Positions 35,442 through 44,903 of a stretch of DNA of 64,000 nt are shown here, piece after piece; positions within the stretch are counted from its first letter, which is position 1; each line of letters opens with the position of its first letter. Both the position numbers and the translations under genes were made by a program. The notes beneath the pieces were generated by a model that saw only the letters and a program-made list of their open reading frames with translations, searched no databases and was not told the origin of the DNA. Origin of the DNA: Xanthobacter autotrophicus (GTDB lineage Bacteria > Pseudomonadota > Alphaproteobacteria > Rhizobiales > Xanthobacteraceae); NCBI RefSeq assembly GCF_043194295.1, contig NZ_JBAFVK010000018.1. One strand, given 5' to 3'.

Positions 35442-36125
35442 TCACAGCTGCCGTGTCAGGTTCGCCGCGAACGACAGGATATGCGCCCGCGTCGCCTCCT
35501 CGGCGCCGTCGCCGTCGCGGGCGGTGAGGGCGGCGGCGATGGCGGCGTGCTCGTCCACCACGCGGGCGTGATGGCCGGCATCGCGCAGGGAGACGAACCA
35601 CACCCGCTGCGCCCGCTCGTGCAGATTCTTCAGGATGTCGCCCAGCACCGGGTTGCCCGCCGCCGCCGAGATGGTGGCGTGGAAGGCGCGGTCGAGCGCC
35701 ATGGCCGCCGCCACGTCGCGCTCCGCCGCGGCCTCGGCCCCGCGCCGCACATTCTCCGCCAGCGCGGCGAGCGTGGCGCCGTCGGCGCGCTCGGCGGCGA
35801 GGCGGGCGCAGAAGCCTTCGTTCAGCAGCCGCACCTCCACCATGTGGCGGACCTCGTCGGCGCTGATGGGACGCACGATGATGCCCTTGCGCGGCAGCAC
35901 CTCCACCAGGCCGTCGCGCATGAGCCGGTCGAACGCCTGGCGCACCGGGGTGCGGCCGAGGCCGAGGCTGGAGGCCACCTGCGCCTCGCTCAGCGCTTCG
36001 CCGGGGCGGAACACGCACATGATGATGCGCTGCTTGAGCACCTCATAGGCGGTGTCCCGGAGCGAGCGGACCGGAGCGGTGCCGGCTTCCGCCGCCTCTT
36101 CCCCCAGCTCTGTCTCGATCTGCAT
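35442..36125 (-). CDS. GntR-family transcriptional regulator, FCD domain
   Basis: DNA-binding regulator of 227 residues. A winged helix-turn-helix (about residues 20-85, with SSLGLGRTPVRQAFDRLMRDGLVEVLPRKG) is followed by an FCD domain. The FCD metal pattern shows as ALDRAFHATI, then HHARVVDEHAAI. It is the promoter-distal gene on the minus strand behind the DUF2848 gene (32 bases) and the second importer operon, so it probably regulates that operon from within it. A candidate site is the inverted TAGCT/AGCTA pair upstream of livH (41464-41482). Confidence 0.9.
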   Translation of the reverse strand: MQIETELGEEAAEAGTAPVRSLRDTAYEVLKQRIIMCVFRPGEALSEAQVASSLGLGRTPVRQAFDRLMRDGLVEVLPRKGIIVRPISADEVRHMVEVRLLNEGFCARLAAERADGATLAALAENVRRGAEAAAERDVAAAMALDRAFHATISAAAGNPVLGDILKNLHERAQRVWFVSLRDAGHHARVVDEHAAIAAALTARDGDGAEEATRAHILSFAANLTRQL

Positions 36126-36157
36126 GGGCGCCCTCCGGACGTGTCTTCTCTGCGACT

Positions 36158-36844
36158 CTAGCCGGCGATCGGCAGGATGCGCACGTCATAGGCGTGGCGG
36201 ATGGTGCGCTTCAGCACCGGGTCTTCCAGCTCGAACGCGAAGCGCTCGGCGGGGCGGATGCCGCCCTTGGCCGCGAGGGTGCCGCAGAACATGGCGGTGC
36301 CCTCGGAAAGCCCCGGCCCGTAGCCGGCGATGATCTCGCCGGGCGGCAGCATGGCCGACACCGGGCCCTCCTGGTACAGCACCCGTTCCCCGCCGATGGT
36401 GGCGAACGAGCGGATGATCAGGCTGTCCCAATGGGGCAGCACGTCGTCGAGAGCCCACAGCTCGGGGGCGACAGGCTTGTCGCACATCTGCTTGGAGACG
36501 GTGATGCCATAAGTCTCCACGGTGCGGTCGGTGTGGTCCGAACCGACGCCGAGAAAGCGCCGCCCGCCGCTCTGAACCACCATGAACTCCACCTCGCCGG
36601 AGGAGTCGGGGCCGGTGCACTCGATGGCGTCCGCGGTGGTGAAGCGGGCGGCCGCCACCCGATAATAGATGGGGGTGGAGGCGGGGCGCGGCACGCCCAG
36701 CTCTTCCAGCTCCACGATGTGCCTTTCCAGCGCCGCCTTGTCGCGACCGGTCCAGCCGGCGATCACCGCGTGATGGATTTCCACCGCAAGGCGCGTGGCG
36801 CCGCCGTCGGCGTGCAGGGTGAAGTCAAGCGTCGTGCCCGGCAT
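36158..36844 (-). CDS. DUF2848 domain-containing protein
   Basis: A soluble 228-residue protein. VIAGWTGRDKAALERHIVELEELGVPRP near residue 23, FLGVGSDHTDRTVE near 100, SKQMCDKPVAPELW near 120 and GYGPGLSEGTAMFCGTLAAKGG near 175 match the DUF2848 pattern as I remember it. The acidic/His-rich GSDHTDR segment could be a metal site, as in fumarylacetoacetase-like hydrolases, but this is inference. It lies between the second importer's binding-protein gene (92 bases upstream) and the GntR gene. That makes it the best candidate for an enzyme acting on the imported compound. ATG 36844 has AAAGAGAA upstream. Confidence 0.82.
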   Translation of the reverse strand: MPGTTLDFTLHADGGATRLAVEIHHAVIAGWTGRDKAALERHIVELEELGVPRPASTPIYYRVAAARFTTADAIECTGPDSSGEVEFMVVQSGGRRFLGVGSDHTDRTVETYGITVSKQMCDKPVAPELWALDDVLPHWDSLIIRSFATIGGERVLYQEGPVSAMLPPGEIIAGYGPGLSEGTAMFCGTLAAKGGIRPAERFAFELEDPVLKRTIRHAYDVRILPIAG

Positions 36845-36936
36845 GGAGTTCTCTTTCGACGGGATGGGAGGAAGAGCCGGCGCCTTCCGGTCAGGGGCAG
36901 GAGGAAGGCGCCGGCTGTACGCGGATTGTGCCGAGG

Positions 36937-38109
36937 TCAGTTCGGCATCCGCGTATCCAGAAGGGTCCACTTCCCGCCCTTCACCTCGAGGATGTAGACG
37001 GGCTTCACAGCGTCGCCATCAGCGAAGGAGATGGCACCTTCCAGCGCCGGCACGTCCTTCAGCTTGGCCACCTGGTCGCGGACGGCGGCGCGCTCGGCGG
37101 CGAGCTTGGCCTTGTCGCCGGTGGTGCCGGCCCGCTTCATGGCCTCGGCATAGAGGTAGACGATGTCGTAGACCGAGGCGTCCATCTGGTTGGGGTCGGT
37201 GCGGTTGAGGCCGGCGGCCTTGGTGCGCTTGGCGAATTCAGTGGCGAAGGCGCGGGTCTTGTCGTTCACCTCGGGGAAGAAGGTGGTGCCGATGGTGAGC
37301 ATCTCGCCGGCGCCATCCATGCGCTTGGGCAGTTCGGGATCGGCAATGGTGGTGCCGCCGATGAGGCGGGTTGAGACGCCCTGGCGCTTCAGCTCCTTGG
37401 CGAGGGTGATGGCGCCTTCCGGCGGCGAGCCGAGGCCGACCACGTCGGGTGCCATCTGCTTCAGCTGCGCCACCTGGGGCGACAGGTCGAAGGCGGCGAG
37501 CTGGAAGTCAACTGAGCCCTTGGAGGGGATCGAATACTTCTCGAACATCTTCGGCACCACGCCGGTGCCGATGGATTTCGACACCACGTCGTCGGTCGCA
37601 TAGGCCGCCGCGCCCGAGGCCATGGGCAGCTTCTTGTCCTTGATGGACGCCAGCACCTGGTCGATCACCTTGCCTTCGTCGGTGGTGTTGCGGAAGCCGT
37701 AGGTGAAGCCCTTGGTGAGGCCCGGCGCCGAGGAGGCCATGGACATCTGCGAGATGCCCTCGCGCTCGCCCACCGGGAAGGTGGTGCGCACCTCGGAGGA
37801 GGAGAACGGCCCGATGATGGCCAGCGCCCCGGCATCCTGCGCGAACGAGCGCACGGCGGTGGTGGCCTGCTTGGGATCGCCGGCGGTGTCGAACTTCACC
37901 ACGCGGATCTTCTTGCCGTTGATGCCGCCCTTGGCGTTGATTTCCTCAACCGCCAGGTCCACCGCCACCTCGTTGGTGTTGGCGAGGCTCACATAGGGGC
38001 CGCTCTTGGCCATCATGTAGCCGAGGACGAGATCCTCCTCGGCCCGCGCGGTGCCGGCGGCGACCAGCGCGGCCAGAAGGCCGGCGCCAAGAAGCAGACT
38101 TTTCTTCAT
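36937..38109 (-). CDS. Branched-chain-type ABC transporter substrate-binding protein (second system)
   Basis: Periplasmic type I binding protein of 390 residues. Signal peptide MKKSLLLGAGLLAALVAAGTARA is followed by EEDLVLGYMMAKSGPYVSLANTNEVAVDLAVEEIN. ALAIIGPFSSSEVRTTFPV near 97 and VVGLGSPPEGAITLAKEL near 225 give the hinge and ligand cleft regions. GAGGAG lies eight bases ahead of ATG 38109; the TTG two codons earlier is less likely. A repeat element lies between it and the ATPase gene upstream. It shares the family but not close sequence with the binding protein at 123-1376. Confidence 0.92.
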   Translation of the reverse strand: MKKSLLLGAGLLAALVAAGTARAEEDLVLGYMMAKSGPYVSLANTNEVAVDLAVEEINAKGGINGKKIRVVKFDTAGDPKQATTAVRSFAQDAGALAIIGPFSSSEVRTTFPVGEREGISQMSMASSAPGLTKGFTYGFRNTTDEGKVIDQVLASIKDKKLPMASGAAAYATDDVVSKSIGTGVVPKMFEKYSIPSKGSVDFQLAAFDLSPQVAQLKQMAPDVVGLGSPPEGAITLAKELKRQGVSTRLIGGTTIADPELPKRMDGAGEMLTIGTTFFPEVNDKTRAFATEFAKRTKAAGLNRTDPNQMDASVYDIVYLYAEAMKRAGTTGDKAKLAAERAAVRDQVAKLKDVPALEGAISFADGDAVKPVYILEVKGGKWTLLDTRMPN

Positions 38110-38153
38110 GTCCAACTCTCCTCTGGATTTGGTCTGGTTTTTCTGTGTGTCGC

Positions 38154-38192
38154 GCGTGTTTTCATCACGCGAACCGGTATTCGCTTCGCTTG
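38154..38192 (-). repeat. Interspersed repeat, family 2, copy 2
   Basis: On the minus strand this reads AGCGAAG...ACCGGTTCGCGTGA, ending in AAAACACG, matching 19805-19840 with few differences. It lies in the 89-base gap between the livF-type gene and the binding-protein gene, inside an operon. It could therefore shape differential expression of the binding protein. Confidence 0.6.
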
Positions 38193-38198
38193 GAAAGA

Positions 38199-38921
<723 letters not shown>

Positions 38922-38922
38922 G

Positions 38923-39684
38923 TCAGGCCTCCCCGTCCGAGCCGATATAGGCCTCGCGCACCTTGGGATCCTGCCGCACGCGGGACAGCGGGCCCTCGGC
39001 GATCTTCTCGCCGAAATTCAGCACCACCACGTTCTGGCAGATGGAGTCCACGAAGTGCATGTCGTGCTCCACCACCAGCAGGGTGGTGCCCTTGGCCATC
39101 AAATCCTTGAGGTGATCCCTCAGCGCGTTGGTCTCGGAGGGGTTGAGGCCGGCGGCGGGCTCGTCCAGCATCAGGAGGCTGGCGCCGGCGAGCGTCGCGC
39201 GCACCAGGTCGATGCGCTTCCTCACCCCATAGGGCAGGGCGGAGACCGTCTCGTCCGCCCAGCGGCCGAGGCCGCTTTCCTCCAGCGCGGCGCGTGCCTC
39301 GCGCTTCCAGCGGTGGTTGGGGATGAGGCGGTAGGGCGTGAACAGCGCGGCCAGCGAGGAGGCGCGCACATGCTGGCCCACCAGCAGGTTTTCCAGCACC
39401 GACAGGTGCGGCATCAGCCGGACGTTCTGGAACGAGCGGGCCACCCCGGTGCCGATGCGCTTGCGCGAGGGCATGCGGGTCACGTCCACGCCGTTCACCG
39501 TGATGCGGCCGGCATCCACGCCGTAGACGCCGCTGACCATGTTGAACACCGTGGTCTTGCCCGCCCCATTGGGGCCGATGAGCGCCGTGGAGACGCCCTT
39601 CGGCACGGTGAAGGACAGGTCGCGGATGGCCTGTACGCCCGCGAACGACTTCGACAAAGCGGAGATTTCCAGCGCCGTGCTCAT
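38923..39684 (-). CDS. Branched-chain-type ABC transporter ATPase (LivG-like, second system)
   Basis: ATPase subunit of 253 residues. Walker A GPNGAGKTT is near residue 39. RSFQNVRLMPHLSVLENLLVG, typical of LivG, follows near 85. The signature LPYGVRKRIDLVRATL is near 153, then Walker B LLMLDEPAAGLNPSET and VVEHDMHFVDSICQNVVVLNFGEKI. Its ATG overlaps the permease stop by four bases (ATGA), so it is translationally coupled. Confidence 0.92.
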   Translation of the reverse strand: MSTALEISALSKSFAGVQAIRDLSFTVPKGVSTALIGPNGAGKTTVFNMVSGVYGVDAGRITVNGVDVTRMPSRKRIGTGVARSFQNVRLMPHLSVLENLLVGQHVRASSLAALFTPYRLIPNHRWKREARAALEESGLGRWADETVSALPYGVRKRIDLVRATLAGASLLMLDEPAAGLNPSETNALRDHLKDLMAKGTTLLVVEHDMHFVDSICQNVVVLNFGEKIAEGPLSRVRQDPKVREAYIGSDGEA

Positions 39685-40523
39685 GAGGAGGCCTCCGGCG
39701 CGCGGCGGCGGAACTGGCGGAACAGGGCGGCGGTCACCAGCCCCTGCGGGCGGATCGCCATGAAGACGATGATGAAGACGGCGAACACCGCGTAGCGCCA
39801 CTGGTCGGAGGCGCGAAGCAACTCCGGCACCAAAGTGAAGAAGGCGGCGCCCACCAGCGGGCCCCACACGGTCTGGGTGCCGCCGAACAGCACGTAGAGC
39901 ACGGTGAAGACCGAGAGCAGCACGTTGAAGTGCTGGGCCTCCACGAAATTATAATGGTGCGCGTAGAGGGCGCCGCCGAAGCCGGCCACCATGGCGCCCA
40001 GGGCGAAGGCGGCCACCTTCATGCCGCGCACCGGGACGCCCAGCAGGTCCGCCACCGTAGGGTCGCTCTTCACCGCCGTCAGTTCGAGGGCGAAGCGGGT
40101 GCGGGAGATGTAGAGCATCAGCAGCACCACGCCCGCCGCCGCCGCGAACACCACGTTGGGGCCGGCATAATCGGTGACCGGATAGCCCGCCGCGCCGCCC
40201 ACGACTTCCAGGTTCAGGAACACGGCGGAGATCACCTGCCCAAGGGCGAAAGTGGCCATGGCGAAATAGATGCCGTGGGTGCGCAGCACCGGCAGGCCGA
40301 TGAGGAGGCCGGTGAGCCCCGCTGCCAGCGCGCCCACGGGGACGGCGGCCCACATGGGCCACATATATTCGTTGGTCAGGAAGGCCGAGCCATAGGCGCC
40401 GATGGCCATGAAGCCGGCGATGCCGAGATTGAGCTGCCCGGCGGCGAGCGGCAGGTACACCGCATAGGCCGCCATGACATTGAAGGCGAGGACGACGAGG
40501 ACGCCCGTCAGATAGCCGCTCAT
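39681..40523 (-). CDS. Branched-chain-type ABC transporter permease (LivM-like, second system)
   Basis: Polytopic permease of 280 residues. AYAVYLPLAAGQLNLGIAGFMAIGAYGSAF near the start is the LivM hallmark and VLFGGTQTVWGPLVGAAFF near residue 220 is the coupling loop. About eight spans are visible. The ATG lies at TGATG with the LivH stop. The frame is open far upstream into livH, but the coupled ATG is the natural start. Confidence 0.91.
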   Translation of the reverse strand: MSGYLTGVLVVLAFNVMAAYAVYLPLAAGQLNLGIAGFMAIGAYGSAFLTNEYMWPMWAAVPVGALAAGLTGLLIGLPVLRTHGIYFAMATFALGQVISAVFLNLEVVGGAAGYPVTDYAGPNVVFAAAAGVVLLMLYISRTRFALELTAVKSDPTVADLLGVPVRGMKVAAFALGAMVAGFGGALYAHHYNFVEAQHFNVLLSVFTVLYVLFGGTQTVWGPLVGAAFFTLVPELLRASDQWRYAVFAVFIIVFMAIRPQGLVTAALFRQFRRRAPEASS

Positions 40524-41395
40524 CACAGCTTCTCCCGGCTGGGGGCGCGGCCCATGAGGCCCTGCGGCCGCACGATGAGGATGAGGAGCAGCAGGCCGTA
40601 GACGGTGATGTTCACCACGTCCGCGCCGATGAAGGAGATGGAGACCACCTCGGCAAGGCCGATGAGCAGGCCGCCCAGCACCGCGCCCCAGATGGAGCCC
40701 ATGCCGCCCACGATCATGGCGGCGACGCCCTTGAAGCCGACGCCCTCGCCCATGAAGGGCGACACCTGCTGGTAGTTCACCGCGAACAGGATGCCGGCGA
40801 GCGCCGCCAGCGCCGCCGAGGCGACGAAGAGCTGCGGCACCAGGCGGGCGATGTCGATGCCCATGAGCAGCGCGGTTTCCCGGCTCTCCGCCACGGTGCG
40901 GATGCGCCGCCCGGCGGCGGTCTTCGCCAGCACGAAGGACAGCGCGGCCACGATGCCCAGCGACAGCACCAGCGAGGCGAGCTGGGCATAGCCGATGACG
41001 AGACCGCCGATGCGCAAATTGAGATCTGGCAGCAGCGCGGGGAACGCCTGCTGGTCCGAGCCGAACTGAACCAGCATGAGGTTTTCCAGAAGCACCAGGA
41101 AGCCGAGGGAGGACACCAGCGGCACCTCCGGATCGCCGCCCTGCATGGGCCGGTAGGCGAAGCGCTCCACCAGCAGGGAGATGAAGGCGGCGGCGGCCAG
41201 CGCCCCGGCGGCGGCGAGCAGGAAGGGCCAGCCGGCCTTCATCAGCCCGAAGGCGAGCATGCCGCCCGCCATGAACAGGCCGGGGAGGGAGAAGTTGAGG
41301 AAGTTCAACACCCCGATGGCGAGGGTGAAGGCCACCGCCACGAGCATGTAGATGGCCCCGAGCATGAGGCCGTTGACGATCTGCTGCGCGACCAT
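40523..41395 (-). CDS. Branched-chain-type ABC transporter permease (LivH-like, second system)
   Basis: Polytopic permease of 290 residues and the first gene of the operon. It starts with VAQQIVNGLMLGAIYMLVAVAFTLAIGVLNFLNFSLPG, the LivH entry. GGMGSIWGAVLGG near residue 228 is the coupling region, and the end LIVRPQGLMGR is standard. Gene order here (H, M, G, F, binding protein) differs from the first system, where the binding protein comes first. Confidence 0.92.
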   Translation of the reverse strand: MVAQQIVNGLMLGAIYMLVAVAFTLAIGVLNFLNFSLPGLFMAGGMLAFGLMKAGWPFLLAAAGALAAAAFISLLVERFAYRPMQGGDPEVPLVSSLGFLVLLENLMLVQFGSDQQAFPALLPDLNLRIGGLVIGYAQLASLVLSLGIVAALSFVLAKTAAGRRIRTVAESRETALLMGIDIARLVPQLFVASAALAALAGILFAVNYQQVSPFMGEGVGFKGVAAMIVGGMGSIWGAVLGGLLIGLAEVVSISFIGADVVNITVYGLLLLILIVRPQGLMGRAPSREKL

Positions 41396-41829
41396 GGCGA
41401 CGGGGCAACCTCGCTGGAACGCCGGGATGGAGCACCCGCCGGCCGCAGTCGCGACAGGCGAATTAGCTAATATACAAAGCTATCTTACTTTCCCATGCAA
41501 GCTGAAATTTCAGGCGGATTTCAGATTTCTGGCTGTCGTTCAACGCGATAGAGCCGCACCAGATTCGTATCGATTTTGCAATAGGTTGCCATGATGAGGG
41601 AGGGGCACGCGCCCCCGGTCGCTGACGCCGTGGTAAGCTGCGGGGTGCCCAAGGGCGCGGCAGGGTGGCTGCACCGGCCTGGCATCCGCAATGGCGGTGG
41701 ACCGCCGGCGGGAAGCGCCCGGCCTCGATCTTGCTATGGCCATTTCAACCCATCGTCCGATGCCAGGGGTTGTCACAGCCCGACTATTTTTGTCGGAACC
41801 CGGACATTGGTCGTCACCGTGAGGTGGTC
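41396..41829. promoter_or_regulatory. 434-base divergent promoter region with inverted-repeat candidate operator
   Basis: No gene is seen. It separates the second importer operon from the AAA+ ATPase gene. The part at 41460-41545 is AT-rich and contains TAGCT (41464-41468)/AGCTA (41478-41482), an inverted pair around AATATACAA. This suits a dimeric regulator such as the operon's GntR protein. Near the ATPase gene a small stem CCGAC/GTCGG flanks TATTTTT (about 41782-41798). Confidence 0.4.
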
Positions 41830-43542
41830 ATGAAGCTCATCGTCGAACGTCTGGTCGTCGAATCCCTGGTCGAGGCCTTTCCCGATCAGGCGCACCTTCT
41901 GGCCCAGCCGCGCCTGTCCACCCGCATGGAGCTGGGGCTCGATACGCTGAAGCCGGACGAACTGGCCCACCTGCATGATCTCGTGCTGAAGAATGGCGGC
42001 ACGGCCGTGCGTGGGCAGGAAGAGCAACTCGCCAACCTCGTCGGCGTGTTCAAGGACGAAGGCCGGCGCTTTGCCCCTGAGGAACTGGAAGACTTGGCCG
42101 GCGCCCTCGCGCTCTACTTCGTAAATTCATCCATCCGCGGCTGGCTGTTTCGCATGAATTCGGGTGGCAAGCCCGAGCCCTACCTCATCACCCGTCTCGA
42201 CTACACGCCCCCCGGCGAGGAGGAGGCGGGCCGCGTCATCATCGAGCTGAAGGCCAACAATCGCGGCAAGGTCCATATGGAGAACCTGCTGATCCGCTCC
42301 AAGGATCTGCGCGGCCTCACCATTCCCGGAACGCTGGCGGCCAAGGGCTGGCTGATGGAGGACGCGGGCCTGCTCGCCTCCTTCGACGACCAACTGGTGC
42401 GCTATTTCGAGTGGCGCGCGCGCTACGGCCACCAGTTCTCCGGCAAGGGCACCGGCATCTTCGCCGAGGACCCCACCGCCAATCGCCGCGACACCGACTG
42501 GTCGCGCAAGTCGGTCATCGTCCTGTCCTCCTCGGGTTCCGAGGCGCGCCTGGTGAACGACGAGGAACTGCTCGGCGAGCGTACCCTGGGCAACGAGACC
42601 TCTGGCTTCTTCCTCGACAAGATCGTGAAGAAGGCGGACAAGCAGAACCTCTTCCACATGGCGGTGGACGAGGCGCTGAAGGCGGCGCAGGCGAACGTGC
42701 GCAAGGGCTCGTTCACCGAAATGCCGGTGCACCCGCTCATCCTCATGTTCCATCTGGAGCTGCACCATCACGTGTGGGTGCATGTGGATGACATCGCGCC
42801 CTACCAGTACCATCCCGAGCTGAAGCAGAAGCTGGTGCTGCCCCCCGAGCAGACCGACCTCATCGACATCCTCACCGCCGAGATGAACACGCTCATGGAC
42901 GACGTGGTGGCGGGCAAGTCCGGCGGCACCACCGTGCTGTGCGCCGGCCCGCCCGGCGTCGGCAAGACCCTCACCGCCGAGGTCTATTCGGAGATCATCC
43001 AGCGCCCGCTCTACCGGGTGCATTCCGGCCAGCTCGGCCTCGATGTAGCCCACATGGAACAGGCACTGAAGGATGCGCTCACCCGGGCCCAGCGCTGGGG
43101 CGCGGTGATGCTCATCGACGAGGCGGACGTCTACATCAAGCGCCGGCAGGACAACCTCACCATGAATGCGGTGGTGGGCGTGTTCCTGCGCGTGCTCGAA
43201 TACTTCAACGGCCTGCTGTTCCTCACCACCAACCGGGTGGACGATATCGACGAGGCCATCATCTCGCGCTGCATCGCGCTCATCAAATACCATTCGCCGG
43301 GGCCGGAAGACCGCCGCAAGATCTGGCGGGTGATGGCGGACCAGTTCGGCCTGCCGCTGTCGGACGAGCTGATCGGCAAGCTGGTGGTGATGTTTCCGGA
43401 AACCTCCGGTCGCGACATCAAGGGCCTCGCCAAGCTGGTGGCGAAATATTGCTCCCAGAAGAACGAGCCGCCCACCATCGACGCCTTCCGCCGCTGCGCC
43501 ATCTTCCGCGCCCTCGACGTGCCCCCGGTGGAGGCGGCCTGA
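41830..43542 (+). CDS. Orphan AAA+ family ATPase with large uncharacterised N-terminal region
   Basis: A cytoplasmic protein of 570 residues. The first 340 or so have no motif I recognise. They include a helical start (LVVESLVEAFPDQAHLLAQPRLSTR) and an alpha/beta section with VWVHVDDIAPYQYHPELKQK near 320. The AAA+ module follows: Walker A GPPGVGKTLTAEVY near 372-385, Walker B VMLIDEADVYIKRR near 425, sensor 1 LLFLTTNRVDDIDEAI near 460, arginine-finger region SRCIALIKYHSPG and sensor 2 GRDIKGLAKLV near 530. GAGGTGG precedes ATG 41830 and a terminator follows. The substrate or partner is unknown. The adjacent convergent gene is a Mo-type regulator, but a link is unproven. Confidence 0.85.
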   Translation: MKLIVERLVVESLVEAFPDQAHLLAQPRLSTRMELGLDTLKPDELAHLHDLVLKNGGTAVRGQEEQLANLVGVFKDEGRRFAPEELEDLAGALALYFVNSSIRGWLFRMNSGGKPEPYLITRLDYTPPGEEEAGRVIIELKANNRGKVHMENLLIRSKDLRGLTIPGTLAAKGWLMEDAGLLASFDDQLVRYFEWRARYGHQFSGKGTGIFAEDPTANRRDTDWSRKSVIVLSSSGSEARLVNDEELLGERTLGNETSGFFLDKIVKKADKQNLFHMAVDEALKAAQANVRKGSFTEMPVHPLILMFHLELHHHVWVHVDDIAPYQYHPELKQKLVLPPEQTDLIDILTAEMNTLMDDVVAGKSGGTTVLCAGPPGVGKTLTAEVYSEIIQRPLYRVHSGQLGLDVAHMEQALKDALTRAQRWGAVMLIDEADVYIKRRQDNLTMNAVVGVFLRVLEYFNGLLFLTTNRVDDIDEAIISRCIALIKYHSPGPEDRRKIWRVMADQFGLPLSDELIGKLVVMFPETSGRDIKGLAKLVAKYCSQKNEPPTIDAFRRCAIFRALDVPPVEAA

Positions 43543-43573
43543 CCTCAACACCTGTTCCCCCGCGCGACCTTGC

Positions 43574-43605
43574 GCCCGTCCGGTCTCCGGGCGGGCGTTT
43601 TCTTG
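43574..43605 (+). terminator. Intrinsic terminator after the AAA+ ATPase gene
   Basis: GCCCGTCCGG (43574-43583), loop TCT, and CCGGGCGGGC (43587-43596) form a 10-bp stem with one G-T pair, followed by GTTTTCTTG. It is positioned 32 bases after the stop codon. Confidence 0.75.
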
Positions 43606-43627
43606 TCCGGCGAGGTTCAGTGCCGGT

Positions 43628-44518
43628 TCAGCAGCAGTTGAAATGGACCGTGCCGAAGCCCGACACGTCGTAGCCGCCGAGATCGGCGGCGCGGGTCTCG
43701 AAGAGGGGCGCGCGGCAGAAGGCCACCAGCTTCTGGAACGGCGGATCGAAATAGGATTTTCGCCAGACCAGGAGATCGAAGCGCTCTTCCAGCAGAGGCA
43801 GGAAGTCCAGATTGTGCAGCCGCGCCGCAGCGGCGATGCCGAGGCCCACATCGGCGCGTCCGGTGGCGATGGCCAGCGCCAGGTCGGTTTCCGAGCGCTC
43901 GATGGTGTCCACCACCCGGAGGTCGGCGCGCGTCATCTTCTCGGCGGACAACAGCCGGTCCAGCACCAGCTCGCTGCCGGCTTCCGGCTGCCGCGCCTGG
44001 AAGCGCAGGCCCCGGACATCCTTCAGATTTTTCGGCGGGCGGGCGTTATCGGGCCGGTAGATAAGGCCGCGAACCCGCCGGGCCCATTCGATCAGCACCC
44101 ATGGCTCGCGGCAGAAACGGCCTTCCACCGTACCTACGTTCCAGCCCTGGGCATCGGGGATGTGCAGGCCTACGGCGATGCATTCGCCCCGCTCGGCGCG
44201 GGCGAGCCCGTCGAGCGCGCCGTCGAGGAAGGCCGCGATGCCGGAGCGCGATTCGCGCAGCGCCCATTCCAGCAGGGGGTCGTGTCCGCCGGCGAGAATG
44301 AGCGGCAATTGGGCATGCTCGCCCGGTGCCGGGGCCTCGTCCCCCTCGCGCGCCTCGGGTGTTGCGCCGAGCCAGGTTTCGATTTCCTTGCGTGGGAAGA
44401 GGAGCTTGCCCGTCACCCGCCGGACCGGAAGGGTGCCCGTCGCCACCAGATCATAGACCTTCCGCTCCTTCACGCGCAGCAGCGCCGCCAACTCGCGGGT
44501 GGTGAGGAAATCCGACAT
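43628..44518 (-). CDS. One-component regulator: excisionase-type HTH fused to periplasmic-binding-protein-like domain
   Basis: A 296-residue protein. Residues 1-55 (FLTTRELAALLRVKERKVYDLVATGTLPVRRVTGKLLF) are a MerR/excisionase-like helix-turn-helix. Residues about 75-290 resemble the PBP-like domain that senses molybdate or small ligands in the cytoplasm: GHDPLLEWALRES, AVGLHIPDAQGWNV, then RFQARQPEAGSELVLDRLL and TGRADVGLGIAAAARLHNL. It ends in two Cys (FNCC), which might be redox- or metal-active. It is divergent from mogA, so control of molybdenum-cofactor genes is plausible. A palindrome TATTCA-CA-TGAATA (44572-44585) lies 53 bases upstream. Confidence 0.82.
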   Translation of the reverse strand: MSDFLTTRELAALLRVKERKVYDLVATGTLPVRRVTGKLLFPRKEIETWLGATPEAREGDEAPAPGEHAQLPLILAGGHDPLLEWALRESRSGIAAFLDGALDGLARAERGECIAVGLHIPDAQGWNVGTVEGRFCREPWVLIEWARRVRGLIYRPDNARPPKNLKDVRGLRFQARQPEAGSELVLDRLLSAEKMTRADLRVVDTIERSETDLALAIATGRADVGLGIAAAARLHNLDFLPLLEERFDLLVWRKSYFDPPFQKLVAFCRAPLFETRAADLGGYDVSGFGTVHFNCC

Positions 44519-44571
44519 GCTCCGATGCACCGTCACGGGACAGATCCGTAGAAAAAGACACGCTTCACCTA

Positions 44572-44585
44572 TATTCACATGAATA
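44572..44585. promoter_or_regulatory. Palindromic candidate operator between the regulator and mogA
   Basis: TATTCA (44572-44577), CA, TGAATA (44580-44585): perfect 6-base arms in a locally AT-rich segment just upstream of the regulator gene. It suits autoregulation by the HTH/PBP protein. Confidence 0.45.
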
Positions 44586-44762
44586 CGGTTTCGCGCGAAG
44601 TTCAATCTCATGCCAGGGGCCGACACGCCGGATACATCCGCCGGGGTGCCAATCACCGGCGCACCGGGATGCGATCCCCCCTCATGGGGCAAGGGACGGC
44701 TACCGTTGATATCCATCGCGGTGACACGCACCGAAGCTGCCCCCCAAACTTGGACACGCCAT

Positions 44763-44860
44763 GTGATCCGGGGCTTGCATTTGAGCCCAGGTCACGCCAG
44801 CACAGGCGGGCCGCCCCGGAGCCGGATCGTTCGATCCGGCTCTCCCCGTCGAGGCCGGGG
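44763..44860 (+). promoter_or_regulatory. Two consecutive hairpins in the mogA leader region
   Basis: The first hairpin has GTGA...GGGCT (44763-44775) pairing with AGCCC...TCAC (44784-44795). The second is GAGCCGGATC (44819-44828), loop GTTC, GATCCGGCTC (44833-44842), enclosed by CCCCGG (44814-44819) and CCGGGG (44855-44860). They lie within the 385-base gap, 44 to 140 bases before the mogA start. A structured leader controlling mogA is possible. I could not match it to the known Moco RNA motif by eye. Confidence 0.4.
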
Positions 44861-44903
44861 ATGCGCGGCCAGCGCCTGCCCTCGCACGAACCGGATCTGT
44901 CCC

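Noticed and set aside
42127..43851. 574-codon antisense frame over the AAA+ ATPase gene
   Set aside because: It has no motif and covers a gene with intact Walker A/B and sensor motifs.
44519..44903. Molybdenum-cofactor riboswitch upstream of mogA
   Set aside because: Hairpins are present, but I cannot recognise the conserved Moco RNA core, so it is listed only as a structured leader.
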